Assembly (NCBI GenBank): GCA_022565695.1
Contig: JAIUME010000005.1
Location: forward strand, 1-64,000
Direction of reading: 5' to 3'
Origin: Alcanivorax sp.
Lineage (GTDB): Bacteria; Pseudomonadota; Gammaproteobacteria; Pseudomonadales; Alcanivoracaceae
Length of the DNA: 64,000 nucleotides
Position numbers and translations under genes: made by a program. Under the pieces are notes generated by a model. The model was not told the DNA's origin and made no database searches. It was given only the letters and a program-made list of their open reading frames with translations. Below, one piece after another: positions 16,898-26,597 of this stretch. The first letter of the stretch is position 1. The number at the start of each line of letters is the position of its first letter.

Positions 16898-19377
16898 GCG
16901 AACAGCAGAAGACTACCCGGGCAACCCGCGCCGCTGTCTGGCATAACCCCACCGGCTGGCGCGCGCTGACCGTGGTCAGCCACTCGGTGATTGGCAAACG
17001 GTTCATGTGGACCGGGCTGGTGTTCTTCCTGATCGGCGGGCTGCTGGCCATGCTGATCCGGGCGCAACTGGCCTTTCCCGATCAGGCCTTCATGTCATCC
17101 GACATCTACAACCAGGTCTTCACCATGCATGGCACGGTGATGATGTTCCTGTTTGCCCTGCCGATGCTGGAAGGCCTGGCCATGTACATGATCCCGAAAA
17201 TGATCGGTGCACGGGATCTGGCCTTTCCGCGCCTCGGCGCTTTCGGTTATTTCTGTTATCTGTTTGGCGGGCTGATCCTGATGGCCAGCATCGTCCTGGC
17301 CATGGCGCCGGCCAGCGGCTGGTTCATGTATACGCCACTGAGCAGCGATGTGTTTTCGCCGGGGCTGAATTCCGACTTCTGGCTGCTGGGTGTCACCTTC
17401 GTGGAGATCGCAGCAGTCACCGCCGGTATCGAATTGCTGGTGTCGATTCTGCGTACACGCACCGCCGGCATGTCCCTGTCGAGGATGCCGCTGTTTGTCT
17501 GGTACATCCTGGTGACGTCGGTGATGGTGGTGTTCGGCTTTCCACCGCTGATACTCGGCAGCATTCTGCTGGAGCTGGAGCGTGCCGGGGGGCTGGCATT
17601 CTTTGATGTGGCCCGTGGCGGCGACCCGTTGCTCTGGCAGCATCTGTTCTGGCTGTTCGGGCACCCGGAGGTCTACATCATTTTTCTGCCCGCTGCCGGC
17701 GTCATCTCGACACTGATTCCGGTGTTTGCCCGCAGGCCCATTGTCGGTTATCGCGCCGTGGTGCTGGCGGTGCTGACCACCGGTTTCATCAGTTTCGGTC
17801 TGTGGGTGCACCACATGTTCACCGTCGGTATTCCGCAACTGGCGCAGGCATTCTTTTCTGTCGCCAGCATGCTGGTGGCCGTGCCGACGGCGATACAGAT
17901 CTTTGCCTGGCTGGCGACCTTGTGGGGCGGGCGGCCGGTGTTCAGCCTGCCCATGTTATGGGTGTTCGGTTTCCTGGTGATCTTTGTCTTCGGCGGCCTT
18001 ACCGGTGTCATGCTGGCCCTGGTGCCGTTCAACTGGCAGGTCCATGACACCCACTTTGTCGTTGCGCACATGCACTATGTGCTGATCGGCGGCATGCTGT
18101 TCCCGCTGGTGGCCGGTATCTACTACTGGCTGCCGCTGTTCACCGGACGCATGCCCTCCATGCAGCTGGGGCGCTGGGGGTTCTGGCTGAGCTTCATCGG
18201 TTTCAACCTGACGTTTCTGGTGATGCATTTCACCGGGCTGCTGGGCATGCCCCGGCGGGTCTACACCTATGAGGCCGGGCTCGGCTGGGATATTCCCAAC
18301 CTGATTTCCTCGGTGGGCGGTTTCGTCATGTGTGTCGGGGTGGCCATGGTACTGCTGGATCTGATCATCCATGCCCGTTTTGGCCGCAAGGCGAAGGCCA
18401 ACCCCTGGCAGGCGGACACGCTGGAATGGTCCATGCCCACGCCGCCGCCGACCTGGAACTTCGACCTGCTGCCGCGCGTGCGCGACCGCCATCCGAATCA
18501 CGATCCGCAGTTGCAGGATGAGACCTGGCTGCCCGCCATGCACCATGGTCGCCGGGAAACCCTGGGCTGCGATCCGGTCAGCGGCGAGCCCCGGCAAGTC
18601 ATCCATCTGCCCACCAATTCCTGGTGGCCGTTCGTCTGCGCCCTGACGCTGGCCATTCTCTGCGTGACCTTGCTGGTGCGCGCTTATCCCCTGGCGGCGC
18701 TGGCCGCCCTCCTCAGTCTGCTCCTGCTGTGCGGCTGGTCCTGGCACAACGGGCTGCGCAAACCCCACGCCCGCACACTGCCGACCCAGGATCAATTGCC
18801 GATGCACTTCGCCAGCTTCGACAGCCCCGGCCTGTGGGGGACCAATGCCGCCCTGCTGGCCAGTGGCTCGCTGTTCATGTCGATGCTGTTCGGCTGGTTT
18901 TATCTGTGGACGGTGGCACCGCTCTGGCAATTCCCGGAGACCTCACCTCTGGCATGGCCCCTGCTGCTGGCGGTGTGCCTGCTGTGCTCACTGGCGGCGC
19001 TGCTGTACCGGCGCGCGGTGGTGCGGCTGCGCCAGGGCGACGGCAGCACCTTGCCCCGCAGCCTGTGGGCGGTTGCCGGCAGCGGCCTCGCGGCCTGCAC
19101 GGCCCTGGCCCTGCTGCTGCGTGCGCCACTGGATATCACCGGCCAGGCCCATGACGCCGTGATACTGGTGATGTTGCTGTACCTGCTGCTGCACACTGGC
19201 GTGGCGACGCTGGCCACAGTGCTGCAACTGCGCCGCGTGACGCTGGGGTACGTCAGCGCCGCCGCGCCCTTCGAGGTGCCGATCGTGCAACAGCTGTGGC
19301 GTTACACCCAGTTGGTTGCCTGGATCATACTGCTGGTACTGATCGCCTTTCCGCAAAGCTGGGGAGTGTACACATGA
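16894..19377 (+). CDS. Cytochrome c oxidase subunit I-III fusion
   Basis: An 827-residue inner-membrane haem-copper oxidase. Residues about 1-500 form subunit I with twelve helices. The haem a and a3-CuB ligands are visible in FTMHG, GHPEVY, WVHHMF and HDTHFVVAHMHY. The Glu of GHPEV and the Tyr linked to the CuB His place it in type A1. After a soluble linker (about 510-590) the rest forms a subunit III-like helical part. Fused I-III polypeptides are known in caa3 oxidases. It overlaps coxB and the following small gene by four bases each, so translation is coupled. It reduces oxygen to water and pumps protons. Confidence 0.92.
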   Translation: MSEQQKTTRATRAAVWHNPTGWRALTVVSHSVIGKRFMWTGLVFFLIGGLLAMLIRAQLAFPDQAFMSSDIYNQVFTMHGTVMMFLFALPMLEGLAMYMIPKMIGARDLAFPRLGAFGYFCYLFGGLILMASIVLAMAPASGWFMYTPLSSDVFSPGLNSDFWLLGVTFVEIAAVTAGIELLVSILRTRTAGMSLSRMPLFVWYILVTSVMVVFGFPPLILGSILLELERAGGLAFFDVARGGDPLLWQHLFWLFGHPEVYIIFLPAAGVISTLIPVFARRPIVGYRAVVLAVLTTGFISFGLWVHHMFTVGIPQLAQAFFSVASMLVAVPTAIQIFAWLATLWGGRPVFSLPMLWVFGFLVIFVFGGLTGVMLALVPFNWQVHDTHFVVAHMHYVLIGGMLFPLVAGIYYWLPLFTGRMPSMQLGRWGFWLSFIGFNLTFLVMHFTGLLGMPRRVYTYEAGLGWDIPNLISSVGGFVMCVGVAMVLLDLIIHARFGRKAKANPWQADTLEWSMPTPPPTWNFDLLPRVRDRHPNHDPQLQDETWLPAMHHGRRETLGCDPVSGEPRQVIHLPTNSWWPFVCALTLAILCVTLLVRAYPLAALAALLSLLLLCGWSWHNGLRKPHARTLPTQDQLPMHFASFDSPGLWGTNAALLASGSLFMSMLFGWFYLWTVAPLWQFPETSPLAWPLLLAVCLLCSLAALLYRRAVVRLRQGDGSTLPRSLWAVAGSGLAACTALALLLRAPLDITGQAHDAVILVMLLYLLLHTGVATLATVLQLRRVTLGYVSAAAPFEVPIVQQLWRYTQLVAWIILLVLIAFPQSWGVYT

Positions 19378-19730
19378 AAAAAGGCTTTCCCCTTCCTGCC
19401 GTGCATCCGCTACAACTGCCGCTGGGGTTGATCATCTGGGCGCTGTGGTTTGTCACGGTTTACGGCGGCTTGTCCGTAGGCTGCGCCATCGCTCAACCGG
19501 CGGCAGAGGCCGGCGCGCTGACCTGGATCAATGCCGTGCTGGGCCTGCTGACCATCGCCGTGAGTGTCCTGCTGCTGGCACTGGCGCGCTTCTGCATGCT
19601 GGCAGCGCAGCGCGGTGAGCCGCCTGAGCGTCTGTTCATTGCCCGGCTGGCCGCCGGGGCCCATGTGATCGCCGCCCTGAGCACTCTGATCACCGGGCTG
19701 CCGATTCTGGTATTTCCGCCCTGTGTCTGA
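19374..19730 (+). CDS. Small membrane protein of the caa3 operon
   Basis: A 118-residue protein with three predicted membrane helices (about 12-40, 48-78, 84-112). The start ATG overlaps the stop of the fused oxidase gene (ATGA), and its own end overlaps ctaG by eight bases. Position and size suggest a small oxidase subunit (subunit IV-like) or assembly helper. I do not recognise a family motif. Confidence 0.72.
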   Translation: MKKGFPLPAVHPLQLPLGLIIWALWFVTVYGGLSVGCAIAQPAAEAGALTWINAVLGLLTIAVSVLLLALARFCMLAAQRGEPPERLFIARLAAGAHVIAALSTLITGLPILVFPPCV

Positions 19731-20538
19731 GAGACGGTACCGATCGTGGGCGCTCGGGCTGGCCCTGCTCAGCCTGAACCGCCCCGCCGCCGCGCACAGC
19801 CCCCTGGATGTTCTGGGTGGCGCAGATGGCATCCCCGCGCTGCTCAGCGCCATCATGCTGGGGCTGATGTGGGTCGCCTATCTTCTCGGGAGCCTTGTGG
19901 GCAGCCGTCGGGTTGTCCCCCGGCGCCGCGAGGCCCTGGCTTTTCACAGCGGCGTGCTGGTCGCAGCACTGGCCCTGTTCGGCCCGTTCGATGACTGGGC
20001 CAAGACCAGCTCTGCCATGCACATGACACAGCATATGCTGCTGATGGTGGTCATTCCGCCACTGTGGGTGCTGGGTCGCCCCCTGCCCCAGTGGCGCGCC
20101 GCCACCGGCGATCTGGGTCGGCCACTGTGGCAGCCCCTGCTGCGCGCCACGCGCTATCCCCTGGCTGCCGCCCTGGTGCATGGCGCCATGATATGGATCT
20201 GGCACGCACCGGGGCCCTACATGGTGGCGGTGGAAAATGTCTGGTGGCATCTGCTTGAGCATCTCTGCTTTCTGCTCAGCGGATGGCTGTTCTGGTGGGC
20301 GGTACTGCGTGGCAGCAGCCTGAATACCGGCAAGGCGCTGGTCGCGCTGCTGTTGACGCTGATGCACACCGGGCTGCTCGGTGCCCTGCTGACCTTCGCC
20401 GGCACACCGATCTATGACGAAGCCCGCAGCCTGGCAGACCAGCAACTGGCGGGGCTGATCATGTGGGTGCCCGGCGGCATCGCCTATCTGGTGGCAATCA
20501 GCTGGATCGGCTATCGCTGGCTGGTTCGCCACACATGA
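19723..20538 (+). CDS. ctaG: Cytochrome c oxidase assembly factor CtaG (caa3 type)
   Basis: A 271-residue protein with about seven membrane helices, of the caa3_CtaG family needed for copper and haem maturation of caa3 oxidase. Typical His-rich membrane motifs are present: HMTQHMLLM near residue 105, WIWHAPGPY near 160 and HLLEH near 180. It starts at GTG (19723) inside the end of the previous gene, and is the last gene of the oxidase operon. It is unrelated to the Cox11-type CtaG. It converges with the sugar dehydrogenase gene. Confidence 0.88.
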   Translation: MSERRYRSWALGLALLSLNRPAAAHSPLDVLGGADGIPALLSAIMLGLMWVAYLLGSLVGSRRVVPRRREALAFHSGVLVAALALFGPFDDWAKTSSAMHMTQHMLLMVVIPPLWVLGRPLPQWRAATGDLGRPLWQPLLRATRYPLAAALVHGAMIWIWHAPGPYMVAVENVWWHLLEHLCFLLSGWLFWWAVLRGSSLNTGKALVALLLTLMHTGLLGALLTFAGTPIYDEARSLADQQLAGLIMWVPGGIAYLVAISWIGYRWLVRHT

Positions 20539-20551
20539 TGGCCCAAGCCGG

Positions 20552-21727
20552 TCAGGGCTTGTCGGGCGTAATCCGCAACAGGCGACCGTCGGGGCTGTCT
20601 GTGAGCAGATACACGGCACCATCCGGGCCGGTCCGCACATCGCGGAAGCGCGCATTGATCTCTGCAAACAACGATTCCACGTCCTGCGCGCCGTCCTCGC
20701 TCAACACGACACGGTGCACCCGCTTGCCAGCCAGGGCAGCCACCAGCAGATTGCCGTCCCACTGCGGGAACAGGTCCCCGCGGTACTGGGTCATGCCGGC
20801 GGGGGCAATGGAGGGCGTCCAGTCCACCAGGGGCGGCTCAAAGCCGGGCAGTGTTGTGTAGGGCGTGATCCGTGCGCCGGTGTAATCCTTGCCATGGGTG
20901 ACCAGCGGCCAACCGTAATTCTTGCCGGGCTCCAGCAGGTTCAGTTCGTCGCCGCCACGGGGGCCATGCTCGTGGGCGTACAGTCGCTGGCTGCGATCAT
21001 CAAACGCAATGCCCTGCACATTGCGATGTCCCAGGGTGTAAATTTCCGGCAACGCCTTGTCATGCCCGACGAAGGGATTGTCCGCCGGTATCGATCCGTC
21101 CCGGTTCAGCCGCACGGTTTTGCCGAGGTGGCTCTCCATATCCTGCGCCGCTTCGCGATAGTCGAAACCGTCGCCCAGCGTCAGCACCAGTGTATCGTCC
21201 GGCAGGAACGCAATGCGGCCGCCGTAATGGGCATCGCCGCGCTTGGTCGGGCGTGCGCTGAACAACGTCTGCACATCCTGCAGTGCATCGTCCTGCCAGC
21301 GGGCCCGGGCAAGGCACAGCCCGTTGGCGCGGGCCGTGCCGCAGGAATAGGTGAGATACAGCTCGCCGGTGTCCGCAAAATCGGGAGCCAGCACCACGTC
21401 TTTCAGACCTGCCTGGCCGCTGGCAAAAACCGCCGGCACACCGCTGACCGGCGCATCACGCACGCCGTCCTGCGGATCGATCAAGCGCAAACGCCCCACC
21501 CGCTCTGTGACCAGCATGCGGCCGTCAGGCAGAAAGGCCAGCGACCAGGGGTGCGTCAGCCCTTCGGCGATGACGCTGGTGTGATACTCAGTCGTCGCGC
21601 TGGCGGAGGCGTCGCCCTCGTCGGCATGGGCCGACATCAGCGATAACACCGGGACCAACGCCGGGGCCAGGCACAAAACCGGGATCAGGGCGGCGCGACG
21701 GGCTACGGTGCGGAGTGCGTTGTGCAT
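20552..21727 (-). CDS. PQQ-dependent aldose/sugar dehydrogenase family protein
   Basis: A 391-residue exported six-bladed beta-propeller of the soluble glucose dehydrogenase/YliI family, which oxidises sugars in the periplasm with PQQ and calcium. A signal peptide (about 1-36) ends at SAHADEG. Family sequences are visible: THPWSLAFLPDGRMLVTER, LGHRNVQG and HEHGPRGGDELN. The start at 21727 has AGGA seven bases upstream; Met at 21754 would overlap the upstream gene. It is 23 bases after a small membrane protein gene. Substrate specificity is unknown and no PQQ synthesis genes are in the window. Confidence 0.88.
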   Translation of the reverse strand: MHNALRTVARRAALIPVLCLAPALVPVLSLMSAHADEGDASASATTEYHTSVIAEGLTHPWSLAFLPDGRMLVTERVGRLRLIDPQDGVRDAPVSGVPAVFASGQAGLKDVVLAPDFADTGELYLTYSCGTARANGLCLARARWQDDALQDVQTLFSARPTKRGDAHYGGRIAFLPDDTLVLTLGDGFDYREAAQDMESHLGKTVRLNRDGSIPADNPFVGHDKALPEIYTLGHRNVQGIAFDDRSQRLYAHEHGPRGGDELNLLEPGKNYGWPLVTHGKDYTGARITPYTTLPGFEPPLVDWTPSIAPAGMTQYRGDLFPQWDGNLLVAALAGKRVHRVVLSEDGAQDVESLFAEINARFRDVRTGPDGAVYLLTDSPDGRLLRITPDKP

Positions 21728-21750
21728 GAATCTGTCCTCGCTGTGACGGG

Positions 21751-22209
21751 TCACTGATCAAGCGCGTGCAGGCGGGCGAATACCCAGCCGCCCAGGGCCC
21801 CACTGAGCATCATCGCCAGCGTACCGAAACCAGTGCGCGTTGCCGCGATGAGCGTCGGCATGGGCGCGGCTGCATTGGCCGCCTGGAAGGCCACAAATAT
21901 CCCCAGCGCTCCGGCCAGGGCATACACCGGCACCTGCCAGGCAGTGCGTTGTGCCGGCGTCAGCCAGCGCAGAAACAGCGCTGCCGCCAGCAGACCCAGC
22001 AGTAGACTCACCGCCATCATACCGGCATACAAGGGCGCAAAACCGGCGATATCCTCCAGCGTGGTGGCCAGCCATACCGGTAACGGCACCTCGGCGCCCA
22101 GCGCGCTGATCGCTGCCAGATTGAACTGACTCTGAATGATGCTGCCGACCAGGCTGCCGCAGAGTACGGCCAGAATGAAGTAGATCAACGTGCGCAGTGT
22201 TCCCCACAT
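21751..22209 (-). CDS. Four-helix membrane protein of unknown function
   Basis: A 152-residue protein with four hydrophobic segments (about 5-27, 58-82, 91-112, 122-145) and short loops. I recognise no family motif. It lies 23 bases upstream of the sugar dehydrogenase gene in the same direction and may share its transcript. Confidence 0.65.
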   Translation of the reverse strand: MWGTLRTLIYFILAVLCGSLVGSIIQSQFNLAAISALGAEVPLPVWLATTLEDIAGFAPLYAGMMAVSLLLGLLAAALFLRWLTPAQRTAWQVPVYALAGALGIFVAFQAANAAAPMPTLIAATRTGFGTLAMMLSGALGGWVFARLHALDQ

Positions 22210-22262
22210 AACATTTCAACCTGCCAGTCACTTCGAGCCATGACTTTGCCACGCCCGCCAAA

Positions 22263-22299
22263 GCAACACCAGTCACCGGAACCGGGAATCAGGTGTTGC
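22263..22299 (-). terminator. Probable terminator of the ABC exporter gene
   Basis: Arms GCAACACC (22263-22270) and GGTGTTGC (22292-22299), with an inner CCGG/CCGG pairing. The stem includes the last codons of the leftward ABC exporter gene, and a short TTT follows on the minus strand. The tail is weak. Confidence 0.42.
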
Positions 22300-24118
22300 C
22301 CGGAGGCGACGGCATTGCCGGGCGCTCACGGGATTGGGCTTGCCACAGGGCCGCATAAGCGCCCTGCGCAGCGAGCAGTGTCTCATGGTCGCCTGATTCG
22401 ACAATGCGCCCGGCATCCAGCACCAGTATCTGGTCGGCATCGCGAATGGTCGACAGGCGATGGGCGATCACCAGTGTCGTGCGTCGGGCGGCCACTTCAT
22501 GGAGCGCCTCGAGCACGACTTGCTCGGCGTGGGCATCCAGCGATGAGGTCGCTTCATCCAGAATCAGGATAGGCGGGTCTTTCAATAGCACCCGGGCGAT
22601 GGCGATACGCTGCTTTTCGCCGCCGGAGACCTTGAGCCCCCGCTCGCCGACCATGGTCTCGAAGCCCTCCGGCAAATCGGCGATGAATTGCGTGAGATGC
22701 GCGCGACGGGCTGCGTCTTCGACTTCCTCCCGCGTTGCATCGGGTCGACCGTAGGCGATGTTACTGAAGATGGTGTCATTGAACAGCACGGCATCCTGGG
22801 GCACCACGCCGATAACGTGGCGCAGGCTGGCCTGGGTCACGGCACGCAGGTCCTGACCGTCTATGCGGATGCTGCCCGCCTCGACGTCAAAGAACCGGAA
22901 CAGCAATCGCGCCAGGGTGGATTTACCGGCACCGGAGGGCCCGACCACTGCCAGCTTCTGGCCAGCCGGAATACGGAAATCCACCGCATGCAGGATCGGG
23001 CGTTGCGGGTGATAGCCGAAGCTGACGCCGTCAAACACCACCTCGCCACCGCGCGTGTCCAGCGCCGCGCCGTCTTCGGGGTCCGTCACCTGCGGCGGTT
23101 GTTCCAGTAGCCCGAACATGCGCTCGACATTGATCAGTGCCTGACGAATTTCCCGATAGATGAACCCGAGCGCATTGAGCGGCACAAACAGCTGAATCAT
23201 GTAGGCATTGATCATGGTCAGATCGCCGAGCGTGATGGTGCCCGCCGCCACCTGCGTTGCCGCCATCCACATCATGATCGTCATGGTGACGGCAATGATC
23301 AGCGCCTGGCCGCTATTGAGCGCCGACAGGGACAAGCGGTTCTTCATGCGCGCTTCTTCCCACAACACCAGATCGGCGTCATAGCGTTGCGCTTCAAATG
23401 TCTCGTTGCCGAAGTATTTGACGGTTTCGTAGTTGAGCAGGCTGTCCACGGCGCGGGTGTTGGAGCGGTTGTCCATTTCGTTGGTTTCACGCACGAAGCG
23501 CGTACGCCATTCGGTAATGCGAATGGAAAAAATCAGATACGCCAGCACGGCAAGCAACACTACCATCACATAGCCGGGACTGAAAACCAGCAACAGGATT
23601 ACCGCCACCATGACGATTTCCAGCAGCGTCGGCACCACATTGAAAATGGCAAAGCGCAGCAGGAAGCTGATGCTGTTGGTGCCGCGTTCGATATCCCGAG
23701 CCAGACCACCCGTACGGCGTGACAGGTGGTAACTGAGCTCCAGACGGTGCAGGTGCTGGAACACATTCAGCGACACCCGGCGCATGGCGCGTTCGGCCAC
23801 TCGGGCAAACACGGCGTCGCGCAGCTCGCCGAACAGCGTCGAGGCAAACCGCAGCCCGCCATAGGCGAGCACCAGCAGCACCGGCACCGCCAGTGCCGCT
23901 TCCATGCCCCGCTCCGCTTCCAGCGCATCGACGATATATTTCAGTGCCAAGGGCATCGCCACCGTGGCCAGCTTCGCCACCACCAGCAGCAGCATCGACA
24001 GCACCACGCGGGCGCGGAACTCCATCAGGTAGGGCCAGAGCGAACGCAGGATGCGCCAGTCAGGGCGTTGGTCCGCGGGATGGTCCGCAGAATCGGAATG
24101 TTGGGCAAACTGACGCAA
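22289..24118 (-). CDS. ABC exporter, ATP-binding/permease (Atm1/HMT1-like)
   Basis: A 609-residue half-transporter. The N-terminal membrane domain has six helices (about 30-320). The ATPase domain has Walker A GPSGAGKST, signature VSGGEKQ, Walker B LILDEATS and the H-loop IAHRLST. It resembles the Atm1/HMT1 group of mitochondria-like exporters, which move glutathione-linked sulfur compounds or metals, but the substrate is not certain. No ATG fits: I take TTG at 24118, with GGAG nine bases upstream, because similarity begins there. The open frame runs on to 24571 without support. It diverges from pyrC. Confidence 0.88.
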   Translation of the reverse strand: MRQFAQHSDSADHPADQRPDWRILRSLWPYLMEFRARVVLSMLLLVVAKLATVAMPLALKYIVDALEAERGMEAALAVPVLLVLAYGGLRFASTLFGELRDAVFARVAERAMRRVSLNVFQHLHRLELSYHLSRRTGGLARDIERGTNSISFLLRFAIFNVVPTLLEIVMVAVILLLVFSPGYVMVVLLAVLAYLIFSIRITEWRTRFVRETNEMDNRSNTRAVDSLLNYETVKYFGNETFEAQRYDADLVLWEEARMKNRLSLSALNSGQALIIAVTMTIMMWMAATQVAAGTITLGDLTMINAYMIQLFVPLNALGFIYREIRQALINVERMFGLLEQPPQVTDPEDGAALDTRGGEVVFDGVSFGYHPQRPILHAVDFRIPAGQKLAVVGPSGAGKSTLARLLFRFFDVEAGSIRIDGQDLRAVTQASLRHVIGVVPQDAVLFNDTIFSNIAYGRPDATREEVEDAARRAHLTQFIADLPEGFETMVGERGLKVSGGEKQRIAIARVLLKDPPILILDEATSSLDAHAEQVVLEALHEVAARRTTLVIAHRLSTIRDADQILVLDAGRIVESGDHETLLAAQGAYAALWQAQSRERPAMPSPPGNT

Positions 24119-24280
24119 GCGGCATGCTCCGGGGAAGGCAGGGGTGAGGATGAGGGTGTGACTATAGCTGCTCCGTACAGGGGCTGCGAGTGAACGGCCC
24201 GTTTGCAGCGCTCTCAATGGCAATATCTGGTATTCTTGTTTTCCTCCGTAACGCACTGTTTTCAAAAGAGCACGCCGACG

Positions 24281-25315
24281 ATGACCGATACCCTGACCCT
24301 GACCCGTCCCGATGACTGGCACCTGCATTTCCGCGACGGCGACATGCTGCAGGAGACAGTGCCGGCCACTGCTGCCGTGTTTCGCCGTGCCATCGTCATG
24401 CCCAATCTGGCACCGCCGGTCACCCGCGCAGCGGATGCTGTGGCCTACCGTGAACGCATTATGGCTGTGCTGCCCCCGGGGACGGATTTCGAGCCCCTGA
24501 TGGTGCTGTACCTCACCGAGGCCACCACCGCCGCCGATATCGCCGCAGCGGCTGCCTCCGGGATCGTCCACGGCTGCAAACTCTATCCCGCAGGTGCTAC
24601 GACCAACTCAGACAGTGGCGTGCGTGATCCCGCTGCGATCATGCATCTGTACGAGGCCATGGAAAAGCACGGCATGCCGCTACAGGTACACGGGGAGGTC
24701 ACCGAGTCGCATATCGATATCTTTGACCGCGAGAAGCTGTTCATCGACCGGTATCTGCTGGCGATCCGCCAACGCTTCCCGGCACTGAAAATCATCTTCG
24801 AGCATGTCACGACCCGTGAAGGCGTACAGTTCGTGCAAAATCACGACCGCCATACCGCAGCGACGGTGACACCGCAGCATCTGATGATGAATCGCAACGA
24901 TCTGCTGGCCGGCGGTATCAGGCCGCATAACTACTGCCTGCCGGTGCTCAAACGGCGTGAGCATCAGCTGAGTATTCAGGAGGTTGTGCTGGGCGGGGAC
25001 GCGCGATTCTTTCTGGGCACCGACTCGGCGCCCCATGCGCGTAACAGGAAAGAGGCCGCCTGCGGCTGTGCCGGTTGCTACTCGGCACCTGCCGCGCTGC
25101 CGTTGTATGCAGCCTTCTTCGAGGAGCATGGCCAACTGGCGCGTCTGGAAGCCTTCGCCAGCCATTTCGGCCCGGACTTCTACGGCCTGCCCCGCAACAC
25201 CGATACCGTGACGTTGAAACGGGAGCCGTGGCAGGTGCCGGCGCATATCCAGGCCGCCGGCGAAACGCTGGTGCCCTGGCAGGCCGGCATGTCATTGCAG
25301 TGGCAACTGGCCTGA
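24281..25315 (+). CDS. pyrC: Dihydroorotase
   Basis: A 344-residue class II dihydroorotase, third step of pyrimidine synthesis: cyclises carbamoyl-aspartate to dihydroorotate. The binuclear zinc site is readable: His14 and His16 in WHLHFRDG, carbamylated Lys100 in CKLYPAGATTNS, His in VHGEV, His in EHVTT and Asp248 in GTDSAPH. Length matches the E. coli enzyme closely. The start at 24281 is set by family similarity; the upstream part of the frame is not conserved. It is a single gene, converging with the small DUF3096 gene. Confidence 0.97.
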   Translation: MTDTLTLTRPDDWHLHFRDGDMLQETVPATAAVFRRAIVMPNLAPPVTRAADAVAYRERIMAVLPPGTDFEPLMVLYLTEATTAADIAAAAASGIVHGCKLYPAGATTNSDSGVRDPAAIMHLYEAMEKHGMPLQVHGEVTESHIDIFDREKLFIDRYLLAIRQRFPALKIIFEHVTTREGVQFVQNHDRHTAATVTPQHLMMNRNDLLAGGIRPHNYCLPVLKRREHQLSIQEVVLGGDARFFLGTDSAPHARNRKEAACGCAGCYSAPAALPLYAAFFEEHGQLARLEAFASHFGPDFYGLPRNTDTVTLKREPWQVPAHIQAAGETLVPWQAGMSLQWQLA

Positions 25316-25337
25316 CAGGGGCGTCTTCTGACGGGGA

Positions 25338-25487
25338 CTAGAGGTAAGTAATCACACCCGCCACACCTACAAGGATCAGGTACAGCGCAACGATGTAATT
25401 CAGCAAACGGGGAATCATCAGAATCAGTACACCCGCGATGATCGACAAGATCGCGGTCAACAATGCCATATCCATAGTGATCTGCAT
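25338..25487 (-). CDS. DUF3096 small membrane protein
   Basis: A 49-residue protein made of two hydrophobic helices joined by a short turn (MIPRLLNY), matching the DUF3096 family, of unknown function. AGGAGAAG lies five bases before the ATG at 25487, a strong ribosome-binding site. It is 110 bases downstream of the universal stress protein gene on the same strand. Confidence 0.75.
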   Translation of the reverse strand: MQITMDMALLTAILSIIAGVLILMIPRLLNYIVALYLILVGVAGVITYL

Positions 25488-25597
25488 CCGGGCTTCTCCT
25501 GGCTCGTTTGGCTTGGGGCGGAAGCTGCGGGCACATCCGCCAGCTTCCACCCCGAGCATGCACGAAAGCGGTCAACCCGTGTGCAAAACCCTGTAAA

Positions 25598-26482
25598 TCA
25601 GCTTGCCGGCACCACCAGCACATCACAGGTTGCCTTGCCCAGCACCCGTGCGGTCACGCTGCCGATCAGCCACTCGGCCACCCGGTTGTCACCATGCTTG
25701 CCCATCACCACCAGATCGGCCGCCTGGGTGCCAATCTGCTCCATGATCATGCGCGCCGGGTAATCATGCGCGGTGATGATTTCAGCCTCGTCAGCACTCA
25801 GACCGCACTCATCGCGCAGCTTTTCCAGCGCAGCACGCACATCGGCTTCCTGTTGCCCGGTGGCGCGGCTGAGGTCATGTTCGGTAATCACGGAATAACT
25901 GCCGAAGGCCGCCGGGATAGGCGTATGGGCGTACAGCAGGCAGAGCTTCGCTTCGGGGGCTATGGCGCGCGCCATACGCACGGCAGGCGCGGACGCGGCA
26001 GACAGATCCACGGGCACCAGCACTGTCCGGTAAGACTCCTTTGCCGCCCCGAGCACCGCCAGCGTGGGGCTGGTGTTCTGTCGCACGATGCGCTCGGCGG
26101 TAGTACCCAGCATGCGATCCTGCAACGCGTGGCTGCCTTGACCGCCCACCACCACCAGGGTGCTGCCATCAGCGCCTTTGATCATCACGTCCATGACGCT
26201 GCCCTCGCCCATCTCTGGCGTCAGCGTAAAGCCTGTGGCCGTCCGCACTTCCTCCACACTCGCCGCCAGCGCCTTTTCTGCCGCCTCGGTGAGATCACGC
26301 TCCAATCCAGCGATCACCGGCAGCAACGCACGTACCCGGCGCACACCAGGGCCATCCTGTACGTGGACCAGACTGGCGCTGCCCAGTCCGAGCTCTCCGG
26401 CCAGCAAGGCACCACGGCGGGCTGCCCGGTCAGCGAACTCGGAAAAGTCCGTGGCGATGCGGATTGACTTGATGGTGCTCAT
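25598..26482 (-). CDS. Universal stress protein, tandem UspA domains
   Basis: A 294-residue protein with two Usp domains (about 1-145 and 150-293). Both carry the ATP-binding pattern G-x2-G-x9-G(S/T): GGQGSHALQDRMLGT in the first and GKHGDNRVAEWLIGS in the second. Such tandem proteins respond to starvation, oxidative or membrane stress in the cytoplasm. It is a single gene or shares a transcript with the small gene upstream, 115 bases away. Confidence 0.92.
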   Translation of the reverse strand: MSTIKSIRIATDFSEFADRAARRGALLAGELGLGSASLVHVQDGPGVRRVRALLPVIAGLERDLTEAAEKALAASVEEVRTATGFTLTPEMGEGSVMDVMIKGADGSTLVVVGGQGSHALQDRMLGTTAERIVRQNTSPTLAVLGAAKESYRTVLVPVDLSAASAPAVRMARAIAPEAKLCLLYAHTPIPAAFGSYSVITEHDLSRATGQQEADVRAALEKLRDECGLSADEAEIITAHDYPARMIMEQIGTQAADLVVMGKHGDNRVAEWLIGSVTARVLGKATCDVLVVPAS

Positions 26483-26597
26483 ACTTGTCTCCCAATAGGT
26501 CTCGGTGGGTTTTCCACTCTGGTGCGCTCAACCTTCAGTCTGAACCGGGCATCCTGTCAACGCCTTGATGCAGGTCAACCTGCCACCTCCGGCGACA

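Noticed and set aside
17956-18930. Leftward 324-codon frame inside the oxidase operon
   Set aside because: Antisense to the well-identified subunit I-III fusion, with a low-complexity Gln/His/Gly-rich product.
24119-24571. N-terminal extension of the ABC exporter
   Set aside because: No similarity to ABC exporters, overlaps the pyrC start region; the TTG at 24118 fits length and ribosome-binding site.
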